Origin: Priestia aryabhattai B8W22 | GTDB lineage: Bacteria > Bacillota > Bacilli > Bacillales > Bacillaceae_H | Length of the DNA stretch: 64,000 nt | Direction of reading: 5' to 3' | Assembly: GCF_000956595.1 (NCBI RefSeq) | Contig: NZ_JYOO01000002.1 | Coordinates: forward strand, 124,001-188,000 | Part shown: positions 56,579-64,000 of the stretch, piece by piece | Position numbering within the stretch: the first letter of the stretch is position 1 | How the letters are laid out: each line of letters opens with the position of its first letter | Notes under the pieces: generated by a model | What the model saw: only the letters and a program-made list of their open reading frames with translations | The model's database searches: none | What the model was told of the DNA's origin: nothing | Position numbers and translations under genes: made by a program

Positions 56579-56713
56579 TTAAACGTGGGGTTGATCATGT
56601 AAATCAACTCTCATAACTAAAGCAAGCTGAGAGGAAAAGAATTTACGAACTTTTCCCGCTGCAATATCTCCGCTTACATAGGCTATATTCTTTTTAAGCC
56701 TAGAATCCCGCAT
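56579..56713 (-). CDS. Short open frame after rnhB, possible gene remnant
   Basis: A 44-codon frame starting MRDSRLKKNIAYVSG and ending LHDQPHV lies in the rnhB-sucC interval. The frame also stays open upstream to just past the rnhB stop. There is no ribosome binding site before the ATG, and I do not recognise the product. B. subtilis carries ylqG and ylqH between rnhB and sucC; neither is present here, so this could be a leftover or chance. The rest of the interval (56390-56578 and 56714-56757) holds the sucC promoter and leader and nothing else I can name. Confidence 0.25.
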   Translation of the reverse strand: MRDSRLKKNIAYVSGDIAAGKVRKFFSSQLALVMRVDLHDQPHV

Positions 56714-56757
56714 TGAAACATGCGCTAAAAAGCAGAGATATGCTCGGGTATCATGTT

Positions 56758-57525
56758 CTAGTTTACTTGGTTTTTTATCGGTGCAAAAGATCGGCGATGT
56801 TCTGGCAAAATTCCATGTTGTTCGATTGCTTCTAAATGTTGTTTTGTTCCATACCCCATATGTTTTTCGAATCCGTATGCAGGATAGCGTTCACCAAGTT
56901 CTTTCATCATTCGATCTCGCGTCACTTTTGCAATAACAGAGCTTGCAGCAATCGAAATGCTTGTAGCATCGCCTTTAATGATTGACTGCTGCGAAATAGG
57001 CACCGGCAGCTTCATCGCATCAATAAGCAGTTCATCAGGCTGAACAGCCAGCAGTTCAATTGCTTCAATCATTGCCTTTTTTGTTGCTTCATAAATATTA
57101 ATAGAATCAATGACCTCTGCGCCTATAATCCCTATACCGATAGCGACAGCTTTTTTACAAATTTCTTCATAAAACGCTTCTCGCTTTGCTTCTGATAACT
57201 TCTTTGAATCCGTCAGACCAGGGAGAAAAAAATCAGAAGGTAAAATAACAGCAGCCGCTACTACAGGCCCTGCTAACGGTCCTCTTCCTACTTCGTCTAC
57301 TCCGGCAATATAAGTTGCTCCTTGACTGTATAATTCATTTTCATATGTCATCATTTCATCAAACTGTTGCTTCAAGCGCTCAGCAGCTTCAAATTGCCTT
57401 TGTTTTTGAATAATAACCTGTTGCACACCTTTACGCTCATCTTGCGCATATGCCTTAAATAAAGCATCTTCCGGGCTTCTCACTTGCTTTAGTTCCTCTT
57501 TTATTTCCTTAATACTCTTTTTCAT
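56758..57525 (-). CDS. rnhB: Ribonuclease HII
   Basis: Removes RNA from RNA-DNA hybrids and single ribonucleotides from DNA. 255 residues from ATG 57525 (GGTGGAGC upstream). N-terminal helical extension (about 1-70) as in B. subtilis, then the RNase H fold with [25 protein letters not shown] (the DE pair near residue 78-79), [13 protein letters not shown] and the catalytic Asp in LLIDAMKLP. Ends ...[12 protein letters not shown] longer start at 57570 lies in the terminator region and is unlikely. Confidence 0.96.
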   Translation of the reverse strand: MKKSIKEIKEELKQVRSPEDALFKAYAQDERKGVQQVIIQKQRQFEAAERLKQQFDEMMTYENELYSQGATYIAGVDEVGRGPLAGPVVAAAVILPSDFFLPGLTDSKKLSEAKREAFYEEICKKAVAIGIGIIGAEVIDSINIYEATKKAMIEAIELLAVQPDELLIDAMKLPVPISQQSIIKGDATSISIAASSVIAKVTRDRMMKELGERYPAYGFEKHMGYGTKQHLEAIEQHGILPEHRRSFAPIKNQVN

Positions 57526-57572
57526 TAGCTCCACCTTCTTTATCTCAACTTTTTCACACGGCCTTTTCACAT

Positions 57573-57604
57573 AAAAAACGCCTCATGCTGAAAAGGCAGA
57601 GGCG
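57573..57604 (-). terminator. Terminator after rbgA
   Basis: Minus-strand stem CGCCTC/GAGGCG with a 14-base loop that can pair further, followed by TTTTTT. It lies between the rbgA stop (57634) and rnhB, so rnhB expression needs read-through or an unseen promoter. Confidence 0.85.
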
Positions 57605-57633
57605 TTTTTTTGCTTCAGTTCGCAATGTGTTGC

Positions 57634-58500
57634 TTACAGCTGTTGTTCAGCTTCATTTGGGTTATCAAATGTAAAAGTGCCAATTTTATCCGTTCGAATT
57701 TCTCGAAGAACAAGCTCAGCTGTTTTATCATAATCCACCATGCCGCCACCCATTAAACAGCCGCGGCGCGCTCCAATTGCATCAAACAGTTCCACGATAT
57801 CTTCAGGGATTTCGTTTAAATCATAACGCTGCTTTAACTGTTCCGGATAATGGCTAGATAAGAAGCGCAGAGCATAAACAGCGACATCTTGCATATTTAA
57901 AATGGTATCTTTGATAGCACCCGTTGTCGCAAGCTTATATCCAACTGTTTCATCTTCAAACTTAGGCCACAAAATACCTGGCGTATCAAGCAGCTCCAGC
58001 TCATTTCCTACCTTAATCCACTGCTGTGCCTGCGTCACGCCTGGACGATCTCCGGTCTTGGCGATTTTTTTGCTGGCAAGGCGATTAATCAGCGTTGATT
58101 TACCGACGTTAGGAATCCCTACAATCATCGCACGAATAGCACGGGGTTTTTTAACTCCTTTTGCGCGCATGCGGTCAAACTTCTCTTGAAGAAGTTCTTT
58201 GGAAGACGAAACAATTTGTTTCATTCCTTTACCTGCTTGTGCGTCAATAGCTAAGGCATAAATACCTTGTTCTTTATAATAATCTAACCATTGCTGAGTA
58301 ACACGCGGATCCGCTTTGTCCACTTTATTCAGCAATACGATTCTCGGCTTGTTCACAATAATCTCATCAATCATCGGATTTCGCGATGATTGCGGAATGC
58401 GTGCATCAACCAGTTCGTATACAATATCAATCAATTTTAGCTTTTCAGTTACTTGTCTTCTGGCCTTGGCCATATGACCAGGAAACCATTGAATTGTCAT
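57634..58500 (-). CDS. rbgA: Ribosome biogenesis GTPase RbgA (YlqF)
   Basis: 288 residues. Circularly permuted GTPase for late 50S assembly: G4 LLNKVDKAD (about 55-63) comes first, then G1 [17 protein letters not shown] (about 123-139), then G3 [11 protein letters not shown] (about 171-181). C-terminal RNA-binding helical domain about 200-288. N-terminal WFPGHMAKA motif is complete. ATG start. Confidence 0.97.
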   Translation of the reverse strand: MTIQWFPGHMAKARRQVTEKLKLIDIVYELVDARIPQSSRNPMIDEIIVNKPRIVLLNKVDKADPRVTQQWLDYYKEQGIYALAIDAQAGKGMKQIVSSSKELLQEKFDRMRAKGVKKPRAIRAMIVGIPNVGKSTLINRLASKKIAKTGDRPGVTQAQQWIKVGNELELLDTPGILWPKFEDETVGYKLATTGAIKDTILNMQDVAVYALRFLSSHYPEQLKQRYDLNEIPEDIVELFDAIGARRGCLMGGGMVDYDKTAELVLREIRTDKIGTFTFDNPNEAEQQL

Positions 58501-58521
58501 ATTTTACTCACCTTTTATATT

Positions 58522-59073
58522 TTACTTTGCAAAACGCGCTTCTTTAATCGGCCAGTATACAGCGCTCGTTTTACCAAGCACCTTGTCCATGCTCACAAAG
58601 CCAATCTGACGGCTGTCTTTACTGTAGCGTCGATTGTCTCCCATCACGAACAAATAGCCTTCTGGCACGGTCTTTTTACCCGTTACGTCTTCTAGTTTAA
58701 AATCTTCGGTTAAATTACCGTCAATCACTTCTTTTTTATACTGATCTAAATAGGGCTCTTTATAAGCTTTTCCATTTACATACAGCGTATCATTTCGATA
58801 CTCAATATGATCACCCGGCAGTCCGATAATACGTTTTATGTAATCTTTTTCCGCTGTAGCATGAAAAACAATAATATCAAAGCGATCAGGATCACCAATC
58901 TTATAGGAGAACTTATTTACAATCATTCGATTTTGATCATGCAGCGTAGGCATCATAGAAAGTCCATCTACTACAATCGGGGCAAACAAAAAATAGCGAA
59001 TTACAACAGCTAACAGTACGGCAATGGCGATTGCTTTTATCCATTCCCACAGTTCATTTTTCTTTCGAGCCAT
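58522..59073 (-). CDS. lepB: Signal peptidase I
   Basis: 183 residues, membrane-anchored. One N-terminal membrane segment (about 11-30, WIKAIAIAVLLAVVIRYFLF); catalytic Ser39 in VDGLSMMPTL and Lys80 in DYIKRIIGLPGD. The later signature GDNRRYSKDSRQIGFV differs at one position from the common GDNR.xSxDSR box but keeps GDNR and DSR. Length and single anchor match the SipS/SipT/SipV type. Found between rplS and rbgA, a position seen in several Bacillaceae but not in B. subtilis 168. Confidence 0.94.
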   Translation of the reverse strand: MARKKNELWEWIKAIAIAVLLAVVIRYFLFAPIVVDGLSMMPTLHDQNRMIVNKFSYKIGDPDRFDIIVFHATAEKDYIKRIIGLPGDHIEYRNDTLYVNGKAYKEPYLDQYKKEVIDGNLTEDFKLEDVTGKKTVPEGYLFVMGDNRRYSKDSRQIGFVSMDKVLGKTSAVYWPIKEARFAK

Positions 59074-59216
59074 CTTCAGTCCTCCAACTCTTATGTCATA
59101 CCTTTATTTTAAACGATAATGTTTGAAACGCCTAATAAATAAATAGAATAAAAAAATGATGACTTGTACGTCTATTTTTTCCTGTCAGAGAACGAATCGT
59201 TCTAAAAAAACATTTG

Positions 59217-59246
59217 AAAAAAGGAGCTTGTATGAACAAGCTCCCC
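59217..59246 (-). terminator. rplS terminator
   Basis: Perfect 8-bp stem GGAGCTTG/CAAGCTCC with a 6-base loop and six T on the minus strand, directly after the rplS stop codon. Confidence 0.92.
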
Positions 59247-59253
59247 TTTACTA

Positions 59254-59598
59254 TTATCGAATTTCTTTAATACGCGCAGCTTTACCACGTAATTCACGTA
59301 GGTAATAAAGTTTCGCACGGCGTACTTTACCGCGGCGCATTACTTCGATTTTTGCAATTTTTGGCGTATGAAGTGGGAATGTACGCTCTACACCTACACC
59401 GTAAGAAATCTTACGTACTGTAAATGTTTCGCTGATACCACCGCCACGACGCTTAATAACAACACCTTCAAATACCTGAACACGTTCACGAGTACCCTCA
59501 ACGATATTTACGTGTACACGTACAGTATCACCAGGACGGAACGTAGGAAGATCTGTTTTTAATTGTTCTTTTGTAATCTCTTCGATTAATTTTTGCAT
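59254..59598 (-). CDS. rplS: 50S ribosomal protein L19
   Basis: 114 residues from ATG 59598 (GGAAGGAG upstream). L19 pattern [34 protein letters not shown] and the C-terminal [24 protein letters not shown] block. L19 bridges the subunits near the 16S/23S contact. Own promoter and leader upstream, own terminator downstream. A longer start at 59646 would enter the leader and is not supported. Confidence 0.98.
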   Translation of the reverse strand: MQKLIEEITKEQLKTDLPTFRPGDTVRVHVNIVEGTRERVQVFEGVVIKRRGGGISETFTVRKISYGVGVERTFPLHTPKIAKIEVMRRGKVRRAKLYYLRELRGKAARIKEIR

Positions 59599-59697
59599 CG
59601 CGTGTTTCAACTCCTTCCAACAGACGCTCATACCAATGCTTTTCAATCATTGCAGCGGAACATCGTTATAGGTGACCAGACATCTGCCCAAGCCACA
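59599..59697 (-). ncRNA. Probable L19 leader RNA of rplS
   Basis: The 100 bases between the rplS promoter and start codon contain segments that can fold (GGGCAGATGTCTGG and AGCGTCTGTTGG on the minus strand, with CAGATG partly complementary to the later GTCTG region). An autoregulatory L19 leader is known for Bacillus at this place. I place it by position and partial complementarity; I could not fold it. Confidence 0.4.
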
Positions 59698-59703
59698 AAA
59701 TCT

Positions 59704-59732
59704 ATCTTAGCACACTCTTATACCGTATGCAA
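59704..59732 (-). promoter_or_regulatory. Sigma-A promoter of rplS
   Basis: Minus strand TTGCAT (59732-59727), exact 17-base spacer, TAAGAT (59709-59704). Separates rplS from trmD, which has no visible terminator. Confidence 0.75.
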
Positions 59733-59759
59733 CAGAGTTTATGCATAAATTTTATGGAT

Positions 59760-60500
59760 TTATGAAAGCTGATTTTCTTCTTTTAATTGAGCTACTAGTT
59801 TCTTTTGCTCTTCTGTTAGCTCCATTTTTTCAAGCATATCCGGTCTTCGAAGCAACGTGCGCTTTAAAGACTCTTTTTGGCGCCACTGTTCAATTTTTTT
59901 ATGATTTCCTGACATAAGTACTTCAGGAACTGTTAAGCCTCTAAAATCAGCAGGACGCGTATAGTGCGGGTGCTCTAATAAACCGGTGCTGTGTGAGTCT
60001 TGTACAGCTGAGTAATTATTGCCAAGCACATCAGGAAGCAGGCGAACAACGCTATCGATCACAACCATTGCACCAAGCTCGCCTCCGGTTAATACATAGT
60101 CACCAATTGAAATTTCATCGGTTACCAGCTGCTCACGAATTCGTTCATCATACCCTTCATAATGGCCGCAAATGAAAATTAGATGCTCTTCTGCTGCTAG
60201 CTCTTCTGCTTTTGCCTGCGTATAGCGTTCTCCTTGCGGACAAAGCAAAATCACCCGGGGCTTTTTTGCTGTTTCAGTGAGCTTTTCTACGGCGTCAAAA
60301 ATAGGCTGCGGCGTCAATACCATTCCAGCACCTCCGCCGTAAGGATAATCATCCACATTTTGATGTTTGTTCGTAGAATATTCTCGGAAATTAACCACAT
60401 TCAGTTCAACCGCATTTTTTTCCTGTGCTTTTTTCAAAATTGATTCGCCAAAAACACCGTCAAACATAGAAGGAAATAACGACAGTACATCAATTTTCAT
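59760..60500 (-). CDS. trmD: tRNA (guanine-37-N1)-methyltransferase TrmD
   Basis: 246 residues. SPOUT knotted fold with [21 protein letters not shown] at the start, [11 protein letters not shown] near 53-63, [14 protein letters not shown] near 109-122 and the knot segment [26 protein letters not shown] near 132-157. Methylates G37 next to the anticodon to prevent frameshifting. The start codon overlaps the rimM stop by one base. Confidence 0.97.
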   Translation of the reverse strand: MKIDVLSLFPSMFDGVFGESILKKAQEKNAVELNVVNFREYSTNKHQNVDDYPYGGGAGMVLTPQPIFDAVEKLTETAKKPRVILLCPQGERYTQAKAEELAAEEHLIFICGHYEGYDERIREQLVTDEISIGDYVLTGGELGAMVVIDSVVRLLPDVLGNNYSAVQDSHSTGLLEHPHYTRPADFRGLTVPEVLMSGNHKKIEQWRQKESLKRTLLRRPDMLEKMELTEEQKKLVAQLKEENQLS

Positions 60501-61012
60501 TAGTCCAATAATCCTTCCATTACTGTAATAACGATCTCTTTTTCATCTATATCAATAGATTGTACCACGTCGTCGATATAAGGAATAAGAACTTCTTTTC
60601 CGCCTTTTTTAACAACCCATACATCATTAGCTCCCGGCGTTAAAATTTCTTTGACCGTTCCTACCTCTACTCCGTCTTCTGTTTTTACTGTACAGCCAAT
60701 AATTTCATGGAAATAGAATTCACCGTCTTCTAAATCCGTTAGCTGCTCCTCAGGAATTTTCACTTCGCAGTTTTTGTACTGCTCAACATCATTTACGTTG
60801 TGATAGCCTTCGAATGTAAGCAGATCAAAATTTTTATGCCTGCGATGGCTTGCTACCGTTACTTCCACCGGCTCGCTTTGCTTTTCTTTGAAGATATAAA
60901 GTTTATTTCCTTTTTCATAGCGCTCATCCGCAAAATCCGTAGTTGATACAATACGAACTTCTCCTTTTACACCATGGGTATTCACAATTTTTCCAACCTT
61001 AAACCATTTCAT
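60500..61012 (-). CDS. rimM: 16S rRNA processing protein RimM
   Basis: 170 residues. N-terminal RimM domain [19 protein letters not shown] (3-21) and C-terminal PRC-barrel (about 95-168, [45 protein letters not shown]). Binds S19 and matures the 30S head. ATG start. Coupled with trmD. Confidence 0.96.
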   Translation of the reverse strand: MKWFKVGKIVNTHGVKGEVRIVSTTDFADERYEKGNKLYIFKEKQSEPVEVTVASHRRHKNFDLLTFEGYHNVNDVEQYKNCEVKIPEEQLTDLEDGEFYFHEIIGCTVKTEDGVEVGTVKEILTPGANDVWVVKKGGKEVLIPYIDDVVQSIDIDEKEIVITVMEGLLD

Positions 61013-61024
61013 GCTTCTTCACCT

Positions 61025-61408
61025 CTATCTAATCTCAACAACTTTGCTATCTTTTATAATAATTGTTTTACTTTCTTTTATCTTTTCCCAATCGTCGCCG
61101 ATTTTTACCTCTACTAAGGCATCCAGTTCCGTTTCAACGAGTTCGCTCCCTAAAGGAAGCTTTTCTAATTGCGTCAGCTGAAAGTTCAACACTTCAATTT
61201 TTTCAAGGCGAGCGGATTTTTCTTTTTCAAATTGACTATGTAATAAAGAAGAACCTTTATTGGCTTTTTCCATGTGCTTTAACTGAAATTTCAGCTGTTC
61301 CATTTCTTTTTCAAGCGCCTGCTTGCGGTTTATAAAACGATTTTCAAGATCTTGTTTGCTTGCTTCAGTTAACACTTGTTTCACAACCACTTTTTGAATA
61401 ATGTTCAA
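61025..61408 (-). CDS. ylqD: YlqD family protein
   Basis: 127 residues, start TTG at 61408 behind GGGCGGAGGG. N-terminal strand (IIQKVVVKQVLT), a long charged coiled coil (about 20-85), then a small beta domain (VETELDALVEVKIGDDWEKIKESKTIIIKDSKVVEIR). Conserved between khpA and rimM in Bacillus; function unknown to me. It follows the khpA terminator and probably has a promoter in 61409-61520 that I could not identify. Confidence 0.88.
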   Translation of the reverse strand: MNIIQKVVVKQVLTEASKQDLENRFINRKQALEKEMEQLKFQLKHMEKANKGSSLLHSQFEKEKSARLEKIEVLNFQLTQLEKLPLGSELVETELDALVEVKIGDDWEKIKESKTIIIKDSKVVEIR

Positions 61409-61524
61409 AACGTTCCCTCCGCCCTCAAGATAGTGACCTTGTGCTTTTTACATGCATATTGAAATAGCTGCTTCTTGCTCGCAAAAGACTTACTGTGATC
61501 AAAACGTTCATCTTATCATAACAT

Positions 61525-61557
61525 AAAAAAAGGGCGAGGTTATCCCTCTCCCTTTTT
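61525..61557 (-). terminator. khpA terminator
   Basis: Minus-strand hairpin AAAGGGAGAGG/CCTCGCCCTTT (one internal mismatch) followed by a T-run, immediately past the khpA stop. Ends the ylxM-ffh-rpsP-khpA transcript. Confidence 0.85.
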
Positions 61558-61559
61558 GA

Positions 61560-61790
61560 TTACTCTTGAATTTTCACATACACTTTTTTACCTTGCTGTG
61601 ATGCTGCTGCATTCACAACAGTTCGAATCGCTTTTGCAACGCGGCCTTGTTTGCCGATTACTTTGCCGACATCTTCTTGGTGAACGGTGAGGATGTATGT
61701 CACTTGACGTTCATCTTCTTGTTCCTCCACTTTAACATCAGCTGGATAATCCACAAGCGGCTTTACAATTGTTTCGATTAGTGATGTCAT
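61560..61790 (-). CDS. khpA: KH-domain RNA-binding protein KhpA (YlqC)
   Basis: 76 residues, a single KH domain with the GxxG loop in VGKVIGKQGRVAKAIRTVVNAAA (about 43-65). KhpA-type proteins bind RNA, often together with KhpB/Jag. Located 11 bases after rpsP. ATG start. Confidence 0.94.
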   Translation of the reverse strand: MTSLIETIVKPLVDYPADVKVEEQEDERQVTYILTVHQEDVGKVIGKQGRVAKAIRTVVNAAASQQGKKVYVKIQE

Positions 61791-61801
61791 CTCGAGTGAA
61801 A

Positions 61802-62152
<351 letters not shown>

Positions 62153-62210
62153 TTAACACTAGAAAAATATTTTATTTTCTTTGGTTTTTCAGTCCAAATC
62201 AAGCATTTTA

Positions 62211-63554
62211 TCATGAAAAGAATGGAAGTTTCATACCCTTTTTCTTGCCTTTTGACATATTTGTCATTTGTTTCATCATTTTTTTCATGTCTTCAAATTG
62301 TTTAAGCAAACGGTTGACTTCTTGTACAGAACGTCCGCTTCCTTTTGCAATACGCTTTCTTCGACTTGCATTAATGATTTCAGGGTTTGTTTTTTCCGCT
62401 TTCGTCATCGAACGAATAATTGCTTCTACATGATTAATTTGCTTTTCATCAACCTGCAGGTTTTTGAGCCCCTTTACTTTATTGGCGCCCGGAAGCATAC
62501 CAATTAACTCATCAAGCGGTCCCATTTGACGCACCTGAGCAAGTTGATCTAAAAAGTCATCAAATGTAAATGACTGCGTGCGCAGCTTAGCTTCAAGCTC
62601 TTTTGCTTTTTCAGCATCTACATTTGCCTGAGCCTTTTCGATAAGCGTCAGCACATCACCCATACCTAAGATACGGGAAGCCATACGCTCTGGGTGGAAT
62701 GCTTCAATAGCATCCATCTTTTCTCCAAGACCGACAAACTTAATTGGTGTATCAGTTACTGCACGAATAGAAAGCGCTGCACCACCGCGCGTATCGCCGT
62801 CTAGTTTCGTTAATACAACTCCAGTTAATCCTAATTGCTTATTAAAGCTATCCGCAACGTTTACTGCATCTTGACCCGTCATCGCATCGACAACAAGGAA
62901 AATTTCGTCTGGGTTAGAAAGCTCTTTGATCTGTTCTAACTCCTCCATTAGATTTTCATCAACATGCAAACGTCCCGCTGTATCAATTAATACATAATCG
63001 TGATGCTCTTCTTTCGCATGAGCAATAGCTTGTTTCGCAATCTCCACAGGACTTACTTGATCACCTAATGAAAAAACAGACATGCTAAGCTGTTTCCCTA
63101 GTGTTTCAAGCTGTTTAATAGCTGCCGGACGATAAATATCTGCTGCTACAAGCAATGGATTACGGTTATATTTTTTACGTAATAAATTAGCAAGTTTACC
63201 AGTTGTTGTTGTTTTACCTGCACCTTGAAGCCCAACCATCATAATTACAGTTGGAGCTTTTGGAGCTACTGCAATCTTGCTTTGCTCTCCGCCCATAAGT
63301 GCAGTTAATTCTTCTTGTACAACCTTAATAACTTGCTGTCCAGGCGTTAAGCTCTTAAGAACGTCTTGACCTACAGCACGTTCGCTTACGCGCTTAACAA
63401 AGTCTTTTACTACTTTAAAGTTTACATCGGCTTCTAAAAGGGCAAGTCTAACTTCACGCATCATTTCTTTAACATCAGCTTCGTTAACTTTTCCTTTTCC
63501 TTTTAACTTTTGCAGTGTGCTTTGCAAACGGTCGGCTAATCCTTCAAATGCCAT
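62211..63554 (-). CDS. ffh: Signal recognition particle protein Ffh
   Basis: 447 residues. N domain (about 1-85), G domain with P-loop GLQGAGKTTTTGKLA near 107-121, DTAGRLHVDE near 189-198 and TKLDGD near 246-251. The methionine-rich M domain (about 300-447) has GSGRSVQEVNRLLKQFEDMKKMMKQM, which binds the SRP RNA and signal sequences. Targets membrane and secreted proteins to FtsY. ATG start behind GGGGGCGG. Confidence 0.98.
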   Translation of the reverse strand: MAFEGLADRLQSTLQKLKGKGKVNEADVKEMMREVRLALLEADVNFKVVKDFVKRVSERAVGQDVLKSLTPGQQVIKVVQEELTALMGGEQSKIAVAPKAPTVIMMVGLQGAGKTTTTGKLANLLRKKYNRNPLLVAADIYRPAAIKQLETLGKQLSMSVFSLGDQVSPVEIAKQAIAHAKEEHHDYVLIDTAGRLHVDENLMEELEQIKELSNPDEIFLVVDAMTGQDAVNVADSFNKQLGLTGVVLTKLDGDTRGGAALSIRAVTDTPIKFVGLGEKMDAIEAFHPERMASRILGMGDVLTLIEKAQANVDAEKAKELEAKLRTQSFTFDDFLDQLAQVRQMGPLDELIGMLPGANKVKGLKNLQVDEKQINHVEAIIRSMTKAEKTNPEIINASRRKRIAKGSGRSVQEVNRLLKQFEDMKKMMKQMTNMSKGKKKGMKLPFFS

Positions 63555-63566
63555 ATGCGCCGCCCC

Positions 63567-63920
63567 CTAATCTAATTTCTCGAGCGAATCAAGAAGAGAA
63601 GAAAGCTTACTGTTCTTGTTTAAATCGGCTGCAAGTTCGTCTTTCAGTTGTTGAACAATTGATTGACGCTCTTGAAACCGTTGAAATAACAATAGCTTTT
63701 CCTCATATTGTTCAAGCATTTGCTCTGTACGTTTTATATTATCATAAACTGCTTGACGACTCACATCAAATTCTTCCGCTATTTCACCGAGGGAATAATC
63801 ATCCAAGTAATAAAGTGACATATAACTTCTTTGTTTGGGCGTCAACAGCGCCTGATAGAAGTCAAATAAGTAATTCATTCTTGTTGTTTTCTCGAGCATA
63901 TGCACGCTCTTTTCAACCAT
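63567..63920 (-). CDS. ylxM: YlxM family helix-turn-helix protein
   Basis: 117 residues. Sigma-70 region 4-like helix-turn-helix at about 45-80 ([38 protein letters not shown]), preceded by the family start [26 protein letters not shown] proposed accessory protein of the SRP pathway, always next to ffh. Start ATG 63920 has AGGGGGCGG upstream; ATG 63899 (MLEKTTRM) would match the shorter homologues. Confidence 0.9.
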   Translation of the reverse strand: MVEKSVHMLEKTTRMNYLFDFYQALLTPKQRSYMSLYYLDDYSLGEIAEEFDVSRQAVYDNIKRTEQMLEQYEEKLLLFQRFQERQSIVQQLKDELAADLNKNSKLSSLLDSLEKLD

Positions 63921-63962
63921 CTGACCGCCCCCTTGTTAAGTGAAAAGCCTTTACATGTTATT

Positions 63963-63991
63963 AGTTTAACTAGGCTAGGTTTGAATGTCAA
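63963..63991 (-). promoter_or_regulatory. Sigma-A promoter upstream of ylxM-ffh
   Basis: Minus strand consensus TTGACA (63991-63986), 17-base spacer, TAAACT (63968-63963). It stands 40 bases before the ylxM ATG. Confidence 0.8.
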
Positions 63992-64000
63992 GTTTTTTCC

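Noticed and set aside
59189-59203. Palindrome AGAACGAATCGTTCT considered as a LexA/SOS box
   Set aside because: The half-sites GAAC and GTTC are separated by five bases, not the four of the Bacillus SOS box CGAAC-N4-GTTCG, and the outer bases differ.

Overview
The window is chromosomal core sequence of a low-GC, motile, spore-former-type Firmicute in the Bacillaceae. Gene content and order follow the Bacillus subtilis block running from ftsY/ylxM to rbfA, and protein lengths fit the genus Bacillus or Priestia (a Priestia megaterium-like genome is my best guess, by inference only). Every supported gene lies on the minus strand, so transcription runs from position 64000 towards 1. I see no rRNA, tRNA, CRISPR, phage or insertion-sequence features.

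Layout in the direction of transcription. (1) 63.9-59.3 kb: signal recognition and translation cluster ylxM-ffh-rpsP-khpA, ylqD-rimM-trmD, rplS. (2) 59.1-56.8 kb: signal peptidase I, rbgA, rnhB. (3) 56.4-53.4 kb: succinyl-CoA synthetase sucCD, then dprA. (4) 53.2-49.6 kb: topA and trmFO. (5) 49.6-45.9 kb: xerC(codV)-hslV-hslU-codY, ending in a strong terminator. (6) 45.4-18.8 kb: a 31-gene fla/che operon, flgB to swrB. It encodes basal body, type III export gate, C-ring, hook, chemotaxis core, flagellar-number GTPases and sigma-D. (7) 18.6-15.6 kb: rpsB, tsf, pyrH, frr, each pair separated or followed by terminators except pyrH-frr. (8) 15.4-11.3 kb: uppS-cdsA-dxr-rasP (isoprenoid, phospholipid, membrane protease). 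(9) proS and polC. (10) 4.7-0 kb: rimP-nusA-rnpM(ylxR)-rplGA(ylxQ)-infB-ylxP-rbfA, with rbfA cut by the window edge.

The genes form the growth-linked machinery of the cell (ribosome biogenesis, replication, envelope precursors, central metabolism) flanking the complete motility operon. CodY sits directly upstream of flgB, and sigma-D is encoded near the operon end.

The main departures from the expected plan are these. FliK carries three tandem copies of its C-terminal hook-length/switch domain. cheC is missing, leaving a 13-codon scar in front of a retained cheD. IF2 is encoded only as a short form lacking its first N-terminal subdomain. The ylqG/ylqH interval between rnhB and sucC is reduced to about 370 bp. 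An 11-bp inverted repeat brackets the predicted promoter of the xerC-hslVU-codY operon. A three-segment mutually exclusive hairpin leader precedes rimP-nusA.
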